NCBI RefSeq assembly: GCF_017312725.1
Contig: NZ_BOPO01000024.1
Coordinates: 60,116-124,115, forward strand
From: Actinocatenispora comari
GTDB taxonomy: Bacteria > Actinomycetota > Actinomycetes > Mycobacteriales > Micromonosporaceae
Length of the DNA: 64,000 nt
Direction: 5' to 3'
Positions 21,317 through 29,262 of this stretch are shown piece after piece. Made by a program: the position numbers and the translations under genes. A model generated the notes under the pieces. That model searched no databases and was not told where the DNA came from. It was given only the letters and a program-made list of their open reading frames with translations. Every line of letters starts with the position of its first letter. Within the stretch, counting starts at the first letter, position 1.

Positions 21317-21984
21317 CGGACGGTCTCCTTTCCTCGCGCGTCGTGGCGACGGCCGCCGGCCCGACCGGCCGCCGCGGTACGCCCGCGCGCGGGTGCGGCG
21401 GTGTCGGTCAGCCAGCCGACGATCGCGTGCAGTTCGGCGGTCTGGGCGGCGGCGTCGAAGTCGTCCTCGCCGGCAGACAGGTAGCTCGCGTCGACGACGG
21501 TCTGGATCCAGCCGGCGGCCCGGTCCGGCGGGAAGGCGAGACGGTGGCCGGCGTCGGCCAGCCGGGCCAGCAGCGTGGTCAGCGCGGCGCGGGTGGCCGC
21601 GTCGTCGGCGCTGATCATCGCGGCGAACTCGGGGTCCTCGTTGACCTGCAGCACCAGTACCGCGGCGAGGCCGGGGGCGAGCGGATCGGCCAGCTCGGAG
21701 ATCAGGTGCGACACCAGCCGGGCCAGCCCCGCCGCCGGGTCGGGGTCGGCGAGCGCCGCGGCGCGCACCTCCTGGTTGCCGGGCAGGTCGGCGGCGAACA
21801 ACGCGTGCACCAGGTCGCGCTTGGTGGCGAAGTAATGGAACAGCGTGCCGGAACCGATGCCGGCGCGGCGGCAGATGCTCGCCGTGGAACTGCCGGCGAC
21901 ACCGTGCTCGGCGAACTCGGTCGCGGCCGCGGCGAGGATCTGCGCGCGCCGTCGGGCGTGCTGCTCGGGGTCGACGGTACGCAT
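21313..21984 (-). CDS. TetR-family transcriptional regulator
   Basis: A 223-residue repressor-type protein with N-terminal helix-turn-helix (ARRAQILAAAATEFAEHG... STASICRRAGIGSGTLFHYFATKRDLV, about 11-60) and a helical ligand domain. Basic, low-complexity C-terminal 25 residues. ATG start lies 7 nt after a TAGACT -10 element (21992-21997), indicating a leaderless mRNA. A palindrome at 22003-22026 just upstream of the -10 is the probable autoregulatory operator. It heads a two-gene unit with the yqeB-like gene. Confidence 0.92.
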   Translation of the reverse strand: MRTVDPEQHARRRAQILAAAATEFAEHGVAGSSTASICRRAGIGSGTLFHYFATKRDLVHALFAADLPGNQEVRAAALADPDPAAGLARLVSHLISELADPLAPGLAAVLVLQVNEDPEFAAMISADDAATRAALTTLLARLADAGHRLAFPPDRAAGWIQTVVDASYLSAGEDDFDAAAQTAELHAIVGWLTDTAAPARGRTAAAGRAGGRRHDARGKETVR

Positions 21985-22002
21985 GCGGGGCAGTCTAGCG
22001 CA

Positions 22003-22026
22003 TTACTGGAGTGGCTGCTCCATTAA
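22003..22026. promoter_or_regulatory. Palindromic operator of the tetR-yqeB unit
   Basis: Half-sites TTACTGGAG (22003-22011) and CTCCATTAA (22018-22026) are inverted with one mismatch around a 6-bp spacer. The site covers the expected -35 region of the tetR promoter and overlaps the last codons of the phosphatase gene. Its size and symmetry fit TetR-family binding. Confidence 0.65.
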
Positions 22027-22826
22027 ACGAGCAGCGCGTCGACCAGCGCCGCACGGGTCGCCGTGGTCAGCCCGAGCCCGCGCGCCAGGAACCCGTCGAC
22101 ATCGCCGAAGTCGCGCGCCACCTGGTCGTAGGCCGCGGCGAGGTAGTCCTCCCGTACCTCCAGCAGCGGTACCAGCAGCTCCGGCTCGGCCATCAGGTGA
22201 CCCTTCCGCAGACCCGCCAGGATCGCCGCGGTCGCCGCCCGGGCTCCCTCGTTGGACGCCAGGTAGTCCGCGACGATGGTGGCCCGGTCGACGCCGAGGA
22301 TCTCCAGCAGGATCGCGGTGGCCCAGCCGGTGCGGTCCTTGCCGGCCGTGCAGTGGTACAGCAGCGGCAGCCGCGCGCCGTCCGCCAACCGCGTCAGCAG
22401 CGTCGCGAACCGCGCCCGGGCACCCGCGTCGGTGACGAACCAGCGGTACAGCCGCGCCATGAACCGCTCCGCCCCGCCGTCGCCGAGCCGGTCGCGCTGC
22501 TGCTCCGCGTCGCGCTCGCCGATCAGCTCGGCCATCAGCCGGTACAGGTCCATCGAACCGTCCAGGATGGACAGTTGGTCGGCGGTCACCCCGGGCGGCA
22601 GCCGGTCGGCGCCCAGCTGCGCGACCTCGCTGTCGCCGCGCAGATCGACCACCGCGCGCAGCCCGGTGTCGGCCAGCCGGGCGAGGTCGTCGTCGGTGAG
22701 CCGGCCGAGCGCCTCGGACCGGAACACCCGCCCGGTGCGTACCGACCGGCCAGCGGCGCCAGGCATGCCGCCGACGTCCCGGGCGTTCGGCGCCCCGGAC
22801 AGTCCCAACCACCGCGGCTGCGCCAT
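22023..22826 (-). CDS. Tyrosine-specific protein phosphatase (Y_phosphatase3 type)
   Basis: Cys-based phosphatase of 267 residues with the P-loop HCTAGKDRTG (nucleophile Cys159, Arg165), the N-terminal NARDVGG and GRVFRSEAL motifs and the YLASNEG segment of the PtpB/Y_phosphatase3 family. Relatives dephosphorylate protein tyrosine or phosphoinositides; some are secreted, but no signal is present here. I chose the ATG at 22826 because GGGAG lies 5 nt upstream, whereas the GTG at 22832 abuts it. It ends 38 nt before the tetR start on the same strand, so read-through is possible. Confidence 0.9.
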   Translation of the reverse strand: MAQPRWLGLSGAPNARDVGGMPGAAGRSVRTGRVFRSEALGRLTDDDLARLADTGLRAVVDLRGDSEVAQLGADRLPPGVTADQLSILDGSMDLYRLMAELIGERDAEQQRDRLGDGGAERFMARLYRWFVTDAGARARFATLLTRLADGARLPLLYHCTAGKDRTGWATAILLEILGVDRATIVADYLASNEGARAATAAILAGLRKGHLMAEPELLVPLLEVREDYLAAAYDQVARDFGDVDGFLARGLGLTTATRAALVDALLV

Positions 22827-22917
22827 CACCACTCCCTGCCCACGCTGTCTGGAACCTCACCCTAGGCGTCCATCACCTGCGGCTGCCGGTACCGGCGCGC
22901 CGGGTAGGGTGCGCATC

Positions 22918-23997
22918 GTGCCGATCATCGACGTCACCACCCAGGTGGTCTCCGCCCCGCTGCACACCCCGTTCGTGACCGCGCTGCGCCGCACGACGAC
23001 CACCGACACGGTGGTGGTGACGGTCACCGACTCCGACGGGCACCACGGGTACGGCGAGGCGCCGCAGGTGTGGCAGGTGACCGGTGAGTCGCTGGCCGGC
23101 GCCCGCGCCTGCATCGACGGCCCGCTGCGCGCCGCGATCATCGACCGCGACCCGGACGACCTGCAGGAGCTGCTGCGGGCGGTGCGCGGCGCGGCGGTCG
23201 CCAACCACGGCGCGAAGGGGGCCGTGGACGTGGCGCTGCACGACCTCGCCGCCCGCCGGGCCGGCCTGCCGCTGGCCCGTTACCTCGGCGGCGCGGCCCG
23301 GACGGTCCGCACCGACGTGACGCTGTCGGTGGACGAACCGGACCGGCTGGCCACCGCGGCCCGCGCACGCGTCGCGGCCGGCTTCGACGTACTCAAGATC
23401 AAGGTCGGCACCGACCCGGTCGGTGACGTCGCCCGGGTCGCCGCGATCCGGGCCGCGGTCGGCCCGAACGTGCAGATCCGGCTGGACGCCAACCAGGGCT
23501 GGACGCCGCGGCAGGCGGTCCGCGCGATCCGCGCGATTGAGGACTCCGGTGCCGGCGTCGAACTGGTCGAGCAGCCCGTCGCCGGCCACGACATCGCCGG
23601 CCTCGCGCACGTCACCGCGCACGTCGACACCCCGACCCTGGCCGACGAGGCGGTGTACGGGGTGCGTGACCTGCTCGCCGTGATCGAGCAGCGCGCCGCC
23701 GACATGGTCAACGTGAAGCTGGCCAAGAGCGCCGGCCTCGGCCCGGCCCGTACCCTGCTGGAGCTCGCCGCCGCGGCGGGCATCGGCACCATGGTCGGCT
23801 CGATGATGGAGACGCACGTCGGGCTGGGTGCCGCCGCGAGCCTGGTCGCCGCGTACGGCACCACCGCGGTCAGCGACCTGGACGCCGCCTGGTGGATCTC
23901 CGACAGCCCGGTCGTCGGCGGTATCCGGTACGACGGGGCGACCGTGCACCTGCCCGATGCGCCCGGTCTTGGCATAGATGGGGTGGTCGACCGCTGA
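22918..23997 (+). CDS. Dipeptide epimerase (enolase superfamily, Ala-Glu type)
   Basis: Epimerises L-Ala-D/L-Glu or related dipeptides in murein peptide recycling (YkfB/YcjG-like). The 359 residues carry the KxK base pair (Lys160, Lys162 in DVLKIKVG), metal ligands Asp190 (RLDANQGW), Glu218 (LVEQPV) and Asp243 (LADEA), the opposite base Lys267 (NVKLAKSAG), and a C-terminal SDLDAAWW in the DxD specificity region. GTG start 7 nt after TAGGGT (22905-22910), leaderless. The NlpC/P60 gene follows on the same strand, matching the Bacillus ykfB-ykfC pairing. Confidence 0.9.
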   Translation: MPIIDVTTQVVSAPLHTPFVTALRRTTTTDTVVVTVTDSDGHHGYGEAPQVWQVTGESLAGARACIDGPLRAAIIDRDPDDLQELLRAVRGAAVANHGAKGAVDVALHDLAARRAGLPLARYLGGAARTVRTDVTLSVDEPDRLATAARARVAAGFDVLKIKVGTDPVGDVARVAAIRAAVGPNVQIRLDANQGWTPRQAVRAIRAIEDSGAGVELVEQPVAGHDIAGLAHVTAHVDTPTLADEAVYGVRDLLAVIEQRAADMVNVKLAKSAGLGPARTLLELAAAAGIGTMVGSMMETHVGLGAAASLVAAYGTTAVSDLDAAWWISDSPVVGGIRYDGATVHLPDAPGLGIDGVVDR

Positions 23998-24023
23998 TGA
24001 TCACCGAACCGTGACGCTCGCGC

Positions 24024-24056
24024 AACCGGCCCGGTGCGGTACGAACCGGGCCGGTT
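24024..24056 (+). terminator. Hairpin terminator after the epimerase gene
   Basis: A 12-bp perfect stem (AACCGGCCCGGT / ACCGGGCCGGTT) with a 9-nt loop begins 27 nt after the epimerase stop. A new -10 element follows directly, so the downstream NlpC/P60 gene probably has its own promoter. Confidence 0.65.
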
Positions 24057-24059
24057 CCG

Positions 24060-24208
24060 TATTCTCGTAGCCCACAGGTACCGCGGGGTGGACGCCGGTG
24101 GGGTCCATGGGGGAGGTGCACCGCGGGCCGTCTCGCGCGTCGTCTGCCGCACGGCCCCAGCCACCTGTCCATGCACACCGGCGCATCGGTAAGGGGGCTG
24201 AAAGACTC
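24060..24208 (+). promoter_or_regulatory. Promoter and structured leader of the NlpC/P60 gene
   Basis: TATTCT at 24060-24065 is a strong -10 match. About 140 nt of leader follow before the GTG. It is G-rich, and its ends can pair (ACAGGT near 24075 with ACCTGT near 24167). Leaders of wall hydrolases in actinobacteria often carry c-di-AMP (ydaO) riboswitches, but I do not see the conserved ydaO sequence blocks, so the class is left open. Confidence 0.4.
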
Positions 24209-25153
24209 GTGAGCGGCAAGATCTTCGCACAGCGGACCGCACCGACGGCCGGCCGCACGGCGACCGTCGCGGTGTCGGTGGCGACAGTGTGGACCAGACC
24301 GGAGGCGGTGCGCGAGATCGACGCGCCGGCGATCGCCGAGGTGCCGGACGTGCGCCGGTGGGTCGCGTCGATGAGCAAGCAACAGCTGCTCGATCTCGAC
24401 GGCCGTACCCTCACCCAGCTGCTGCTCGGCGAGCAGGTGCTGGTCGAGGAGGTGTCCGGCGACTGGACCCGGGTGATCGCGATCGAACAGCCGGCCGGCA
24501 AGCTCGACGAGCGCGGCTACCCCGGGGTGGTGCGCACCGCACACCTGACCGGCGGTGAGCCGCCGCAGGGCGTACGGGAGGTCGTGGTCGACGCGACCGC
24601 CACCGCACTGTGCGACGAGCCCAACGGCGACGTGCTGCTGCGCGGGGTCGTGATCGGTACCCGGCTCGCGGTCGCCGGTGAGCGGGAGCGCGGCTGGCTG
24701 CCGGTGCTGGTGCCGGCGGCCGACGGGCCGCTGTGGGTGCGGGAGGCCGACGTCGCGACCGCCCCGACCGGTACCCCGTCGGCGAAGGACCTGCTCGCGG
24801 TCGCCGAGCGGCTGCGCGACGTGCCGTACGTGTGGGGTGGACTGTCGGCCTACGGCATCGACTGCTCCGGGCTGGTGCACCTGGCACACCGGCGGTTGGG
24901 CGTCACCGTGCCGCGCGACGCCGACGACCAGTCGGTGGTCGGCGAGCAGATCGAGCTCGGCCACGAGCAGCCCGGTGACCTGTACTTCTTCGCCCGGCCG
25001 GGCAAGTCGCCGCACCACGTCGGGCTGGCCGCCGGACCGGACCGGCAGATGCTGCACGCCTCCGGTCAGGAGTCGGCCGGCAAGGTCGTCAACGAGCCGA
25101 TGACCGAGGACCGCAGCGCCACCCTGGTGGCCGCCCGCCGCACCCTGACCTGA
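24209..25153 (+). CDS. NlpC/P60 cysteine peptidase (YkfC-like)
   Basis: Gamma-D-glutamyl-diamino acid endopeptidase family. The 314 residues comprise SH3-like segments (about 70-185) and a C-terminal NlpC/P60 domain with catalytic Cys219 in GIDCSGLVHLAHR and His270 in HHVGLA, plus VPRDADDQ. There is no hydrophobic signal peptide, so it is probably cytosolic and acts on imported muropeptides, as Bacillus YkfC does next to the epimerase YkfB. I chose the GTG at 24209, with AAGGGGG upstream; the frame is open to 24098, but that part overlaps the leader RNA. Confidence 0.9.
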   Translation: MSGKIFAQRTAPTAGRTATVAVSVATVWTRPEAVREIDAPAIAEVPDVRRWVASMSKQQLLDLDGRTLTQLLLGEQVLVEEVSGDWTRVIAIEQPAGKLDERGYPGVVRTAHLTGGEPPQGVREVVVDATATALCDEPNGDVLLRGVVIGTRLAVAGERERGWLPVLVPAADGPLWVREADVATAPTGTPSAKDLLAVAERLRDVPYVWGGLSAYGIDCSGLVHLAHRRLGVTVPRDADDQSVVGEQIELGHEQPGDLYFFARPGKSPHHVGLAAGPDRQMLHASGQESAGKVVNEPMTEDRSATLVAARRTLT

Positions 25154-25260
25154 CCGCCGCCGGGCCCGAGCCGGACCGACCCGGGCCCGAGACCGCCGCG
25201 CCGGACCCGCCCGCGGCATCGCGCCGGCCCCGCCGCACCGGGCCGGTACGGCCACCGCAG

Positions 25261-25317
25261 GTCGGGGTGCGGGGCCGGTCGGGGTGCGGGGCCGGTCGGG
25301 GTGCGGGGCCGGTCGGG
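25261..25317. repeat. 17-bp tandem repeat
   Basis: Three identical copies of GTCGGGGTGCGGGGCCG plus six bases of a fourth end at the terC stop codon. The preceding 25154-25260 is spacer between convergent genes without a clear hairpin. Confidence 0.9.
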
Positions 25318-26310
25318 TCAGTGCTCGGCGTGCGCGGCACGGCGCGCGTCGACCCGGGTCTTGGCCAGGCTCGCCACCGTGGTCACCGCCAGCGCGCCCA
25401 CCACCACCGCCAACGACAGCCAGGTCGGCACCTCCGGTACCGCCTCGAACGGCGCGCCGCCGTGCACGAACGGCAGGTCGTTCTGGTGCACCGCCTCCAG
25501 GATCAGCTTCACACCGATGAAGCCGAGGATGATGCCGAGCCCGTAGTTGAGGTAGACCAGCCGCTCCATCAGCCCGCCGAGCAGGAAGTACAGCTGGCGC
25601 AGGCCCATCAGTGCGAACACGTTGGCGGCGAACACCAGGTAGGCCTGCTTGGTGATGCCGAAGATCGCCGGGATCGAGTCGAGCGCGAACAGCAGGTCGG
25701 TGGTGCCGATGGTCAGGATGACGATCAGCATCGGGGTGAACAGCCGCCGGCCCTGCTTGACGACGGTCATGCTGCCGTCGTGGAAGTCCTTGGACAGCGG
25801 CAGCGCCCGGCTGGCCCAGCGCACCAGCGCGTTCTCCTTGAAGTCCGCCGGGTCGTCCTCGTGCGTGGCCGTCTTGATCGCGGTGTAGATCAGGAACGCG
25901 CCGAAGATGTAGAACACCCAGGAGAACCGGTCGATCACCGCGGCGCCGGCGGCGATGAACGCGCCCCGCATGACCAGCGCGATCACGATCCCGATCAGCA
26001 GCACCTTCTGCTGCAGCGCACGCGGCACCGCGAACCGGGACATGATGATCATGAAGATGAACAGGTTGTCCACCGACAGGCTGTACTCGGTGATCCAGCC
26101 GGTGAAGAACTCGGTCGCCGGGTTCGCCCCGGCCAGCAGGAACAGCCCTAGACCGAACAGACCGGCCAGAGCGACGTAGAACACCACCCACATGGTGCAT
26201 TCGCGCAACGAGGGCACATGCGGGCGCCGACCCACGATCGCCAGGTCCGCCAGCAGGATGGCGAGCAACCCCACGATGGTCGCCACCCACACCCAGTCAT
26301 GCACCACCAC
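25318..26310 (-). CDS. TerC-family integral membrane protein, probable metal exporter
   Basis: A 330-residue protein with about nine transmembrane helices and the family motifs EYSLSVDNLFIFMIIM and ALDSIPAIFGIT, whose membrane-embedded acids are thought to conduct Mn2+. TerC proteins (MeeF/YkoY) export manganese or load it onto exoenzymes. A run of three GTG codons can serve as start; the first (26310) has GGAAGG at 7 nt. The upstream leader matches the manganese-sensing yybP-ykoY riboswitch, which supports a manganese role over tellurite resistance. Confidence 0.93.
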   Translation of the reverse strand: MVVHDWVWVATIVGLLAILLADLAIVGRRPHVPSLRECTMWVVFYVALAGLFGLGLFLLAGANPATEFFTGWITEYSLSVDNLFIFMIIMSRFAVPRALQQKVLLIGIVIALVMRGAFIAAGAAVIDRFSWVFYIFGAFLIYTAIKTATHEDDPADFKENALVRWASRALPLSKDFHDGSMTVVKQGRRLFTPMLIVILTIGTTDLLFALDSIPAIFGITKQAYLVFAANVFALMGLRQLYFLLGGLMERLVYLNYGLGIILGFIGVKLILEAVHQNDLPFVHGGAPFEAVPEVPTWLSLAVVVGALAVTTVASLAKTRVDARRAAHAEH

Positions 26311-26337
26311 GATGTGGCCTTCCGGTAGAGACGGTGA

Positions 26338-26460
26338 TCTACCGGAGGTCTCTTCCACCGTGGCAGGACCACAGCCACCGGCCCCGGGGCACCACGGCTC
26401 GCGCCGCGGCGCACCGTGTTGACGGAACCGGCGCGTCGGGAGTACTCCCCTCCTTGCCCC
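26338..26460 (-). ncRNA. yybP-ykoY (manganese) riboswitch upstream of terC
   Basis: On the minus strand the leader contains AAGGAGG-GGAGTA, GTCAAC (26418-26423) and GAGACC-TCC (26344-26352) in the order of the yybP-ykoY aptamer, and GGAGG (26449-26453) can pair with CCTCC (26344-26348) to close P1. An 8-bp hairpin (CCGGTAGA/TCTACCGG, 26322-26345) follows and overlaps the terC ribosome site GGAAGG, giving a plausible translational expression platform. Confidence 0.75.
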
Positions 26461-26583
26461 TATTCTCACCCCGGCACCCCGCCGCCGCGAGCCGGGGTGA
26501 CCGAGTTCGCAACGTCTTTTTCGCCCGACCGGACGACCGCCCCCGCCGTACCGGCCCCACCGGCGCTCGGCATACTGGCCGGC

Positions 26584-26874
26584 ATGGTGCTGGAGGTAGG
26601 GCTGATCGACGTCACCGCAGGCAGCGAGGACGATTTCACCACCGCGTACCGCACGGCGCGGGAGCTGCTGACCGGCACGCCCGGCTGCCGTTCGGTGCGG
26701 ATGACCCGCGGGGTGGAGAGCCCCTCCCGGTTCGTCCTGCTCGTCGAGTGGGACTCGGTCGAGGCGCACGAGCATAACTTCCGCGCCAGCGAGCGGTACG
26801 GCACCTGGCGCGGCCTGATCGGCCCGTACTTCGCGCAGCCGCCCCGGGTGGAGCACTTCACCGACCTGCACTGA
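26584..26874 (+). CDS. Antibiotic biosynthesis monooxygenase (ABM) domain protein
   Basis: A 96-residue dimeric ferredoxin-fold protein of the ABM superfamily: EVGLIDVTAGSEDDFTTAY, then PGCRSVRMTRGVESPSRFVLLVEWDSVEAHE and a C-terminal FRASERY...GPYF. Such single-domain proteins include quinol monooxygenases and stress proteins; no substrate can be assigned. ATG start 7 nt after CATACT, suggesting a leaderless mRNA. Divergent from terC and convergent with nadR; the 26875-26983 spacer holds no gene. Confidence 0.87.
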   Translation: MVLEVGLIDVTAGSEDDFTTAYRTARELLTGTPGCRSVRMTRGVESPSRFVLLVEWDSVEAHEHNFRASERYGTWRGLIGPYFAQPPRVEHFTDLH

Positions 26875-26983
26875 TCCGGGTGGCGCCGCTCGCCCGGAGC
26901 ACCCACCGGCGGGCTGCCCCCTGGGCCCGAGCAGCCGAAGCGAGACCACTCCTGACCGCAGCGGTACGCCGTCCCGGCTCCGG

Positions 26984-28087
26984 TCAGCCGAGCGGCTCGG
27001 CGAAGTCCCAGGTCAGTACGCCGTCGCAGGCGGCGGTGGCCGCGTCGAGGCGCGCCGGCAGCGGCCCGGTCAGCTCGACGACCGGCGCCGGCTGCTCGGC
27101 CAGTACCTGCCGGAACCGCTCGGTCATCCACGGCCGGACGTGCTCCCCGTCGCGCAGCCCGTCGTCGGCGAACGGCACCCCGACGTGGTCGGTCAGCAGG
27201 TACAGGTCCGGGCGGCGGGCCTGCGCCGTGACCGCGGCCGACGACGAACCGAGGTAGCGCTGCTCCCACACCGCGGTCGCGAACGCGTCGGTGTCGCACA
27301 CCAGCAGCGGCGAGGAGTTGCGGGCCGCCGCGTCCTCGCGCTCGTTCTGCCGCCGGGCCACCTCGACGAAGTCGTTCCGCTGCCAGGTCACGTCGAACAC
27401 CGACGCGGCCGGGTCGGCCCCGCGCAGCGCCGCGAGCTTCTCCTCGGTCCGTTCCCGCCCATACTCCGGCACCCAGCGGGTACGCGCCCAGACGCCGCCG
27501 CGCCGCCGGTACCGGTGCGCCAGCGATCGGGCGAGAGTGGTCGTGCCGGTGGACTCCGCGCCCAGCACGACCACCCGGCGCGCCAACCCGGCCCGTACCG
27601 GCGCGGCCAGCAGCGACCAGTGCGCCACCGGATCGGCCCGAACCGCCGTTCCCGAGACCGGCACGACGCGCCGGTCCGGGTCGACCGGCACGTGCCGGGC
27701 GGCGAAGCGCCGGGCGAGCTCCGGCCCGTACGACTCGGAGCTGAACACCGCGTCGATCTCCGGCGCGGCCCCGTCGGCCGCCGCGGCCTTCGCCACCAGG
27801 GTGCGGGTGATCTCCACGTGCGCCGCCCACACCGCGTCGTCGTGGTAGTCGATCGGCACGTCGTCGTACCCGCCGACGACCCGCACGGGTGGCTGGCCGG
27901 CATGGATCTCCCGCAGCCAGGCCAGCCGGTCCGCCAGCGGGATCGACTCCACGGTGGACGGCGCACAGACCACGGTGACTCGGGCACAGGCGGCCGCGGC
28001 GGTGTCGATCAGGTACCGGTGGCCGGCGTGCGGCGGGTAGAACTTGCCCAACACCAGCCCGTGCCGGTAGCGGGCGGCACCGCTCAC
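26984..28087 (-). CDS. nadR: NadR-type NMN adenylyltransferase / ribosylnicotinamide kinase-like
   Basis: NAD salvage enzyme of 367 residues. Residues 1-165 form the nucleotidyltransferase domain (GKFYPPHAGHRYL with His20 and His23). Residues 170-350 resemble the RN kinase domain, but the P-loop reads GAESTGTTT: the Walker A lysine is Thr182, so ATP use by this half is uncertain. The GTG start overlaps the pnuC stop (GTGA), and PnuC supplies nicotinamide riboside, so kinase activity would be expected. There is no helix-turn-helix as in enterobacterial NadR. Confidence 0.9.
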   Translation of the reverse strand: MSGAARYRHGLVLGKFYPPHAGHRYLIDTAAAACARVTVVCAPSTVESIPLADRLAWLREIHAGQPPVRVVGGYDDVPIDYHDDAVWAAHVEITRTLVAKAAAADGAAPEIDAVFSSESYGPELARRFAARHVPVDPDRRVVPVSGTAVRADPVAHWSLLAAPVRAGLARRVVVLGAESTGTTTLARSLAHRYRRRGGVWARTRWVPEYGRERTEEKLAALRGADPAASVFDVTWQRNDFVEVARRQNEREDAAARNSSPLLVCDTDAFATAVWEQRYLGSSSAAVTAQARRPDLYLLTDHVGVPFADDGLRDGEHVRPWMTERFRQVLAEQPAPVVELTGPLPARLDAATAACDGVLTWDFAEPLG

Positions 28088-28818
28088 GACCGCTCCGGGT
28101 CGATCGGGCCGCTCGCCTGTCGCGAGCCCGCCGTCGCCGGTGGCCCGCCCGCCGCTCCGGCGGCCGCCGGGGCGGGAACCGGAGCCGGCCGGCTGGCGCC
28201 GGCGCGGCGCAGGTCGGCCAGCCAGCCGCGCAGACCGAACAGGCACAGCGCGAGGAACAGCACGTACAGCAGCGCGGTCAGCCACAGCTGCTTGTAGGCG
28301 TACAGCGGGATGTAGACCAGGTCCGCGGCGATCCAGAACAGCCAGCTCTCCCACCTCTTGCGCGACTGCCCGTACGTGGCGAGCAGCGACAGCACCGTGG
28401 TGACCGCGTCACCGGCCGGCACGGTCGAGTCGGTGAGCCGGGACAGCAGCAGCCACAACCCGGCGGTACCGGCAAGGCCGCAGCCGGCGAGCCAGCACCA
28501 CTCGACCCGGGTGGTCCGGGTGACCGGCAGCTCGACCCGGCGACCGGCGCCGTACACCCACTGCCACCAGCCGTAGCCGGCCAGCGCGATGTAGACGACC
28601 TGCAGCCCGGCGTCCGCGTACAGCCCGGAGCCGGCGAACAGCACGATGAAGAACACGTTGTTGGCGATGCCGATCGGCCAGTTCGCAAGGTGTTGCCGCG
28701 CGACCAGCCACACGCACAGCGCACCGGTGACGAACCCGAACGCCTCCGCGGAGCTCACCGACGTGCCCAGCGCGGTGAACAGCGGCGCGTTCAGCGCCGC
28801 CAGGATCGATCCGAACAC
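28084..28818 (-). CDS. pnuC: PnuC nicotinamide riboside transporter
   Basis: Facilitates uptake of nicotinamide riboside, trapped inside by phosphorylation. The 244-residue protein has about seven hydrophobic helices, the PnuC hallmark WPIGIANNVFFIVLF, YGWWQWVYG and the C-terminal ESWLFWIAADLVYIPLYAYK. A Pro/Ala-rich tail follows. GTG at 28818 is preferred over GTG at 28848: GGGGGAGG lies 4 nt before it, and a TAGCGT -10 (28849-28854) would start the mRNA downstream of 28848. Operon pnuC-nadR. Confidence 0.93.
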   Translation of the reverse strand: MFGSILAALNAPLFTALGTSVSSAEAFGFVTGALCVWLVARQHLANWPIGIANNVFFIVLFAGSGLYADAGLQVVYIALAGYGWWQWVYGAGRRVELPVTRTTRVEWCWLAGCGLAGTAGLWLLLSRLTDSTVPAGDAVTTVLSLLATYGQSRKRWESWLFWIAADLVYIPLYAYKQLWLTALLYVLFLALCLFGLRGWLADLRRAGASRPAPVPAPAAAGAAGGPPATAGSRQASGPIDPERS

Positions 28819-28878
28819 CCACCCTCCCCCACCGAACCGGCCGGGCACACGCTACCGGTCGGGGCGACGGGCGAGAAG

Positions 28879-29250
28879 TCAGGCCGGCGACATCCGGAAC
28901 ATCGAGGCCACGTCGAACAGGGTGTCGATCCGCTCGTTGAGACCGGCGCGCTCGTCACCCCAGACCCGCATCAGCACCTCGTCCTCGGACGCTCGCGCCA
29001 TCACGACCACCAGCCGCGCGACGCCGCCGAGGATGGGGTGCGTGTACCACGAGCCGGTGGCGTCGTCGGTCTGCTGCAGCGCCAGCTCGGCGGCCGCCCA
29101 CTCGGTCGGGTCGAAGCCGCTGCCGGCGTACATGGTGAGCAGCTCCAGCAGCGGCCGGGTGTTGCCGGCCGGCAGCCGACCACCGCCGAGCAGCGTCATG
29201 TCCTCGGCGTCCGGGGGCACTGGCGAACCGGTGCGGCGCCCGACGGTCAT
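28879..29250 (-). CDS. Conserved small protein downstream of uvrB, unknown
   Basis: A 123-residue soluble, acidic protein without a domain I can name. It contains NTRPLLELLTMYAGSGFDPTEWAAAELALQ and a predicted helical C-terminus, with a WYTHPILGGVARLVVVMARA core. The ATG lies 12 nt after the uvrB stop, and GAGGTGG, overlapping that stop, forms a good ribosome site, so translation is coupled to uvrB. Codon bias is fully typical. A repair-related role is only guilt by association. Confidence 0.8.
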   Translation of the reverse strand: MTVGRRTGSPVPPDAEDMTLLGGGRLPAGNTRPLLELLTMYAGSGFDPTEWAAAELALQQTDDATGSWYTHPILGGVARLVVVMARASEDEVLMRVWGDERAGLNERIDTLFDVASMFRMSPA

Positions 29251-29262
29251 CGGCTGTCCACC

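Noticed and set aside
24066..24208. c-di-AMP (ydaO) riboswitch before NlpC/P60
   Set aside because: Gene context fits, but the conserved sequence blocks of that class could not be matched by eye; kept only as an unclassified leader.
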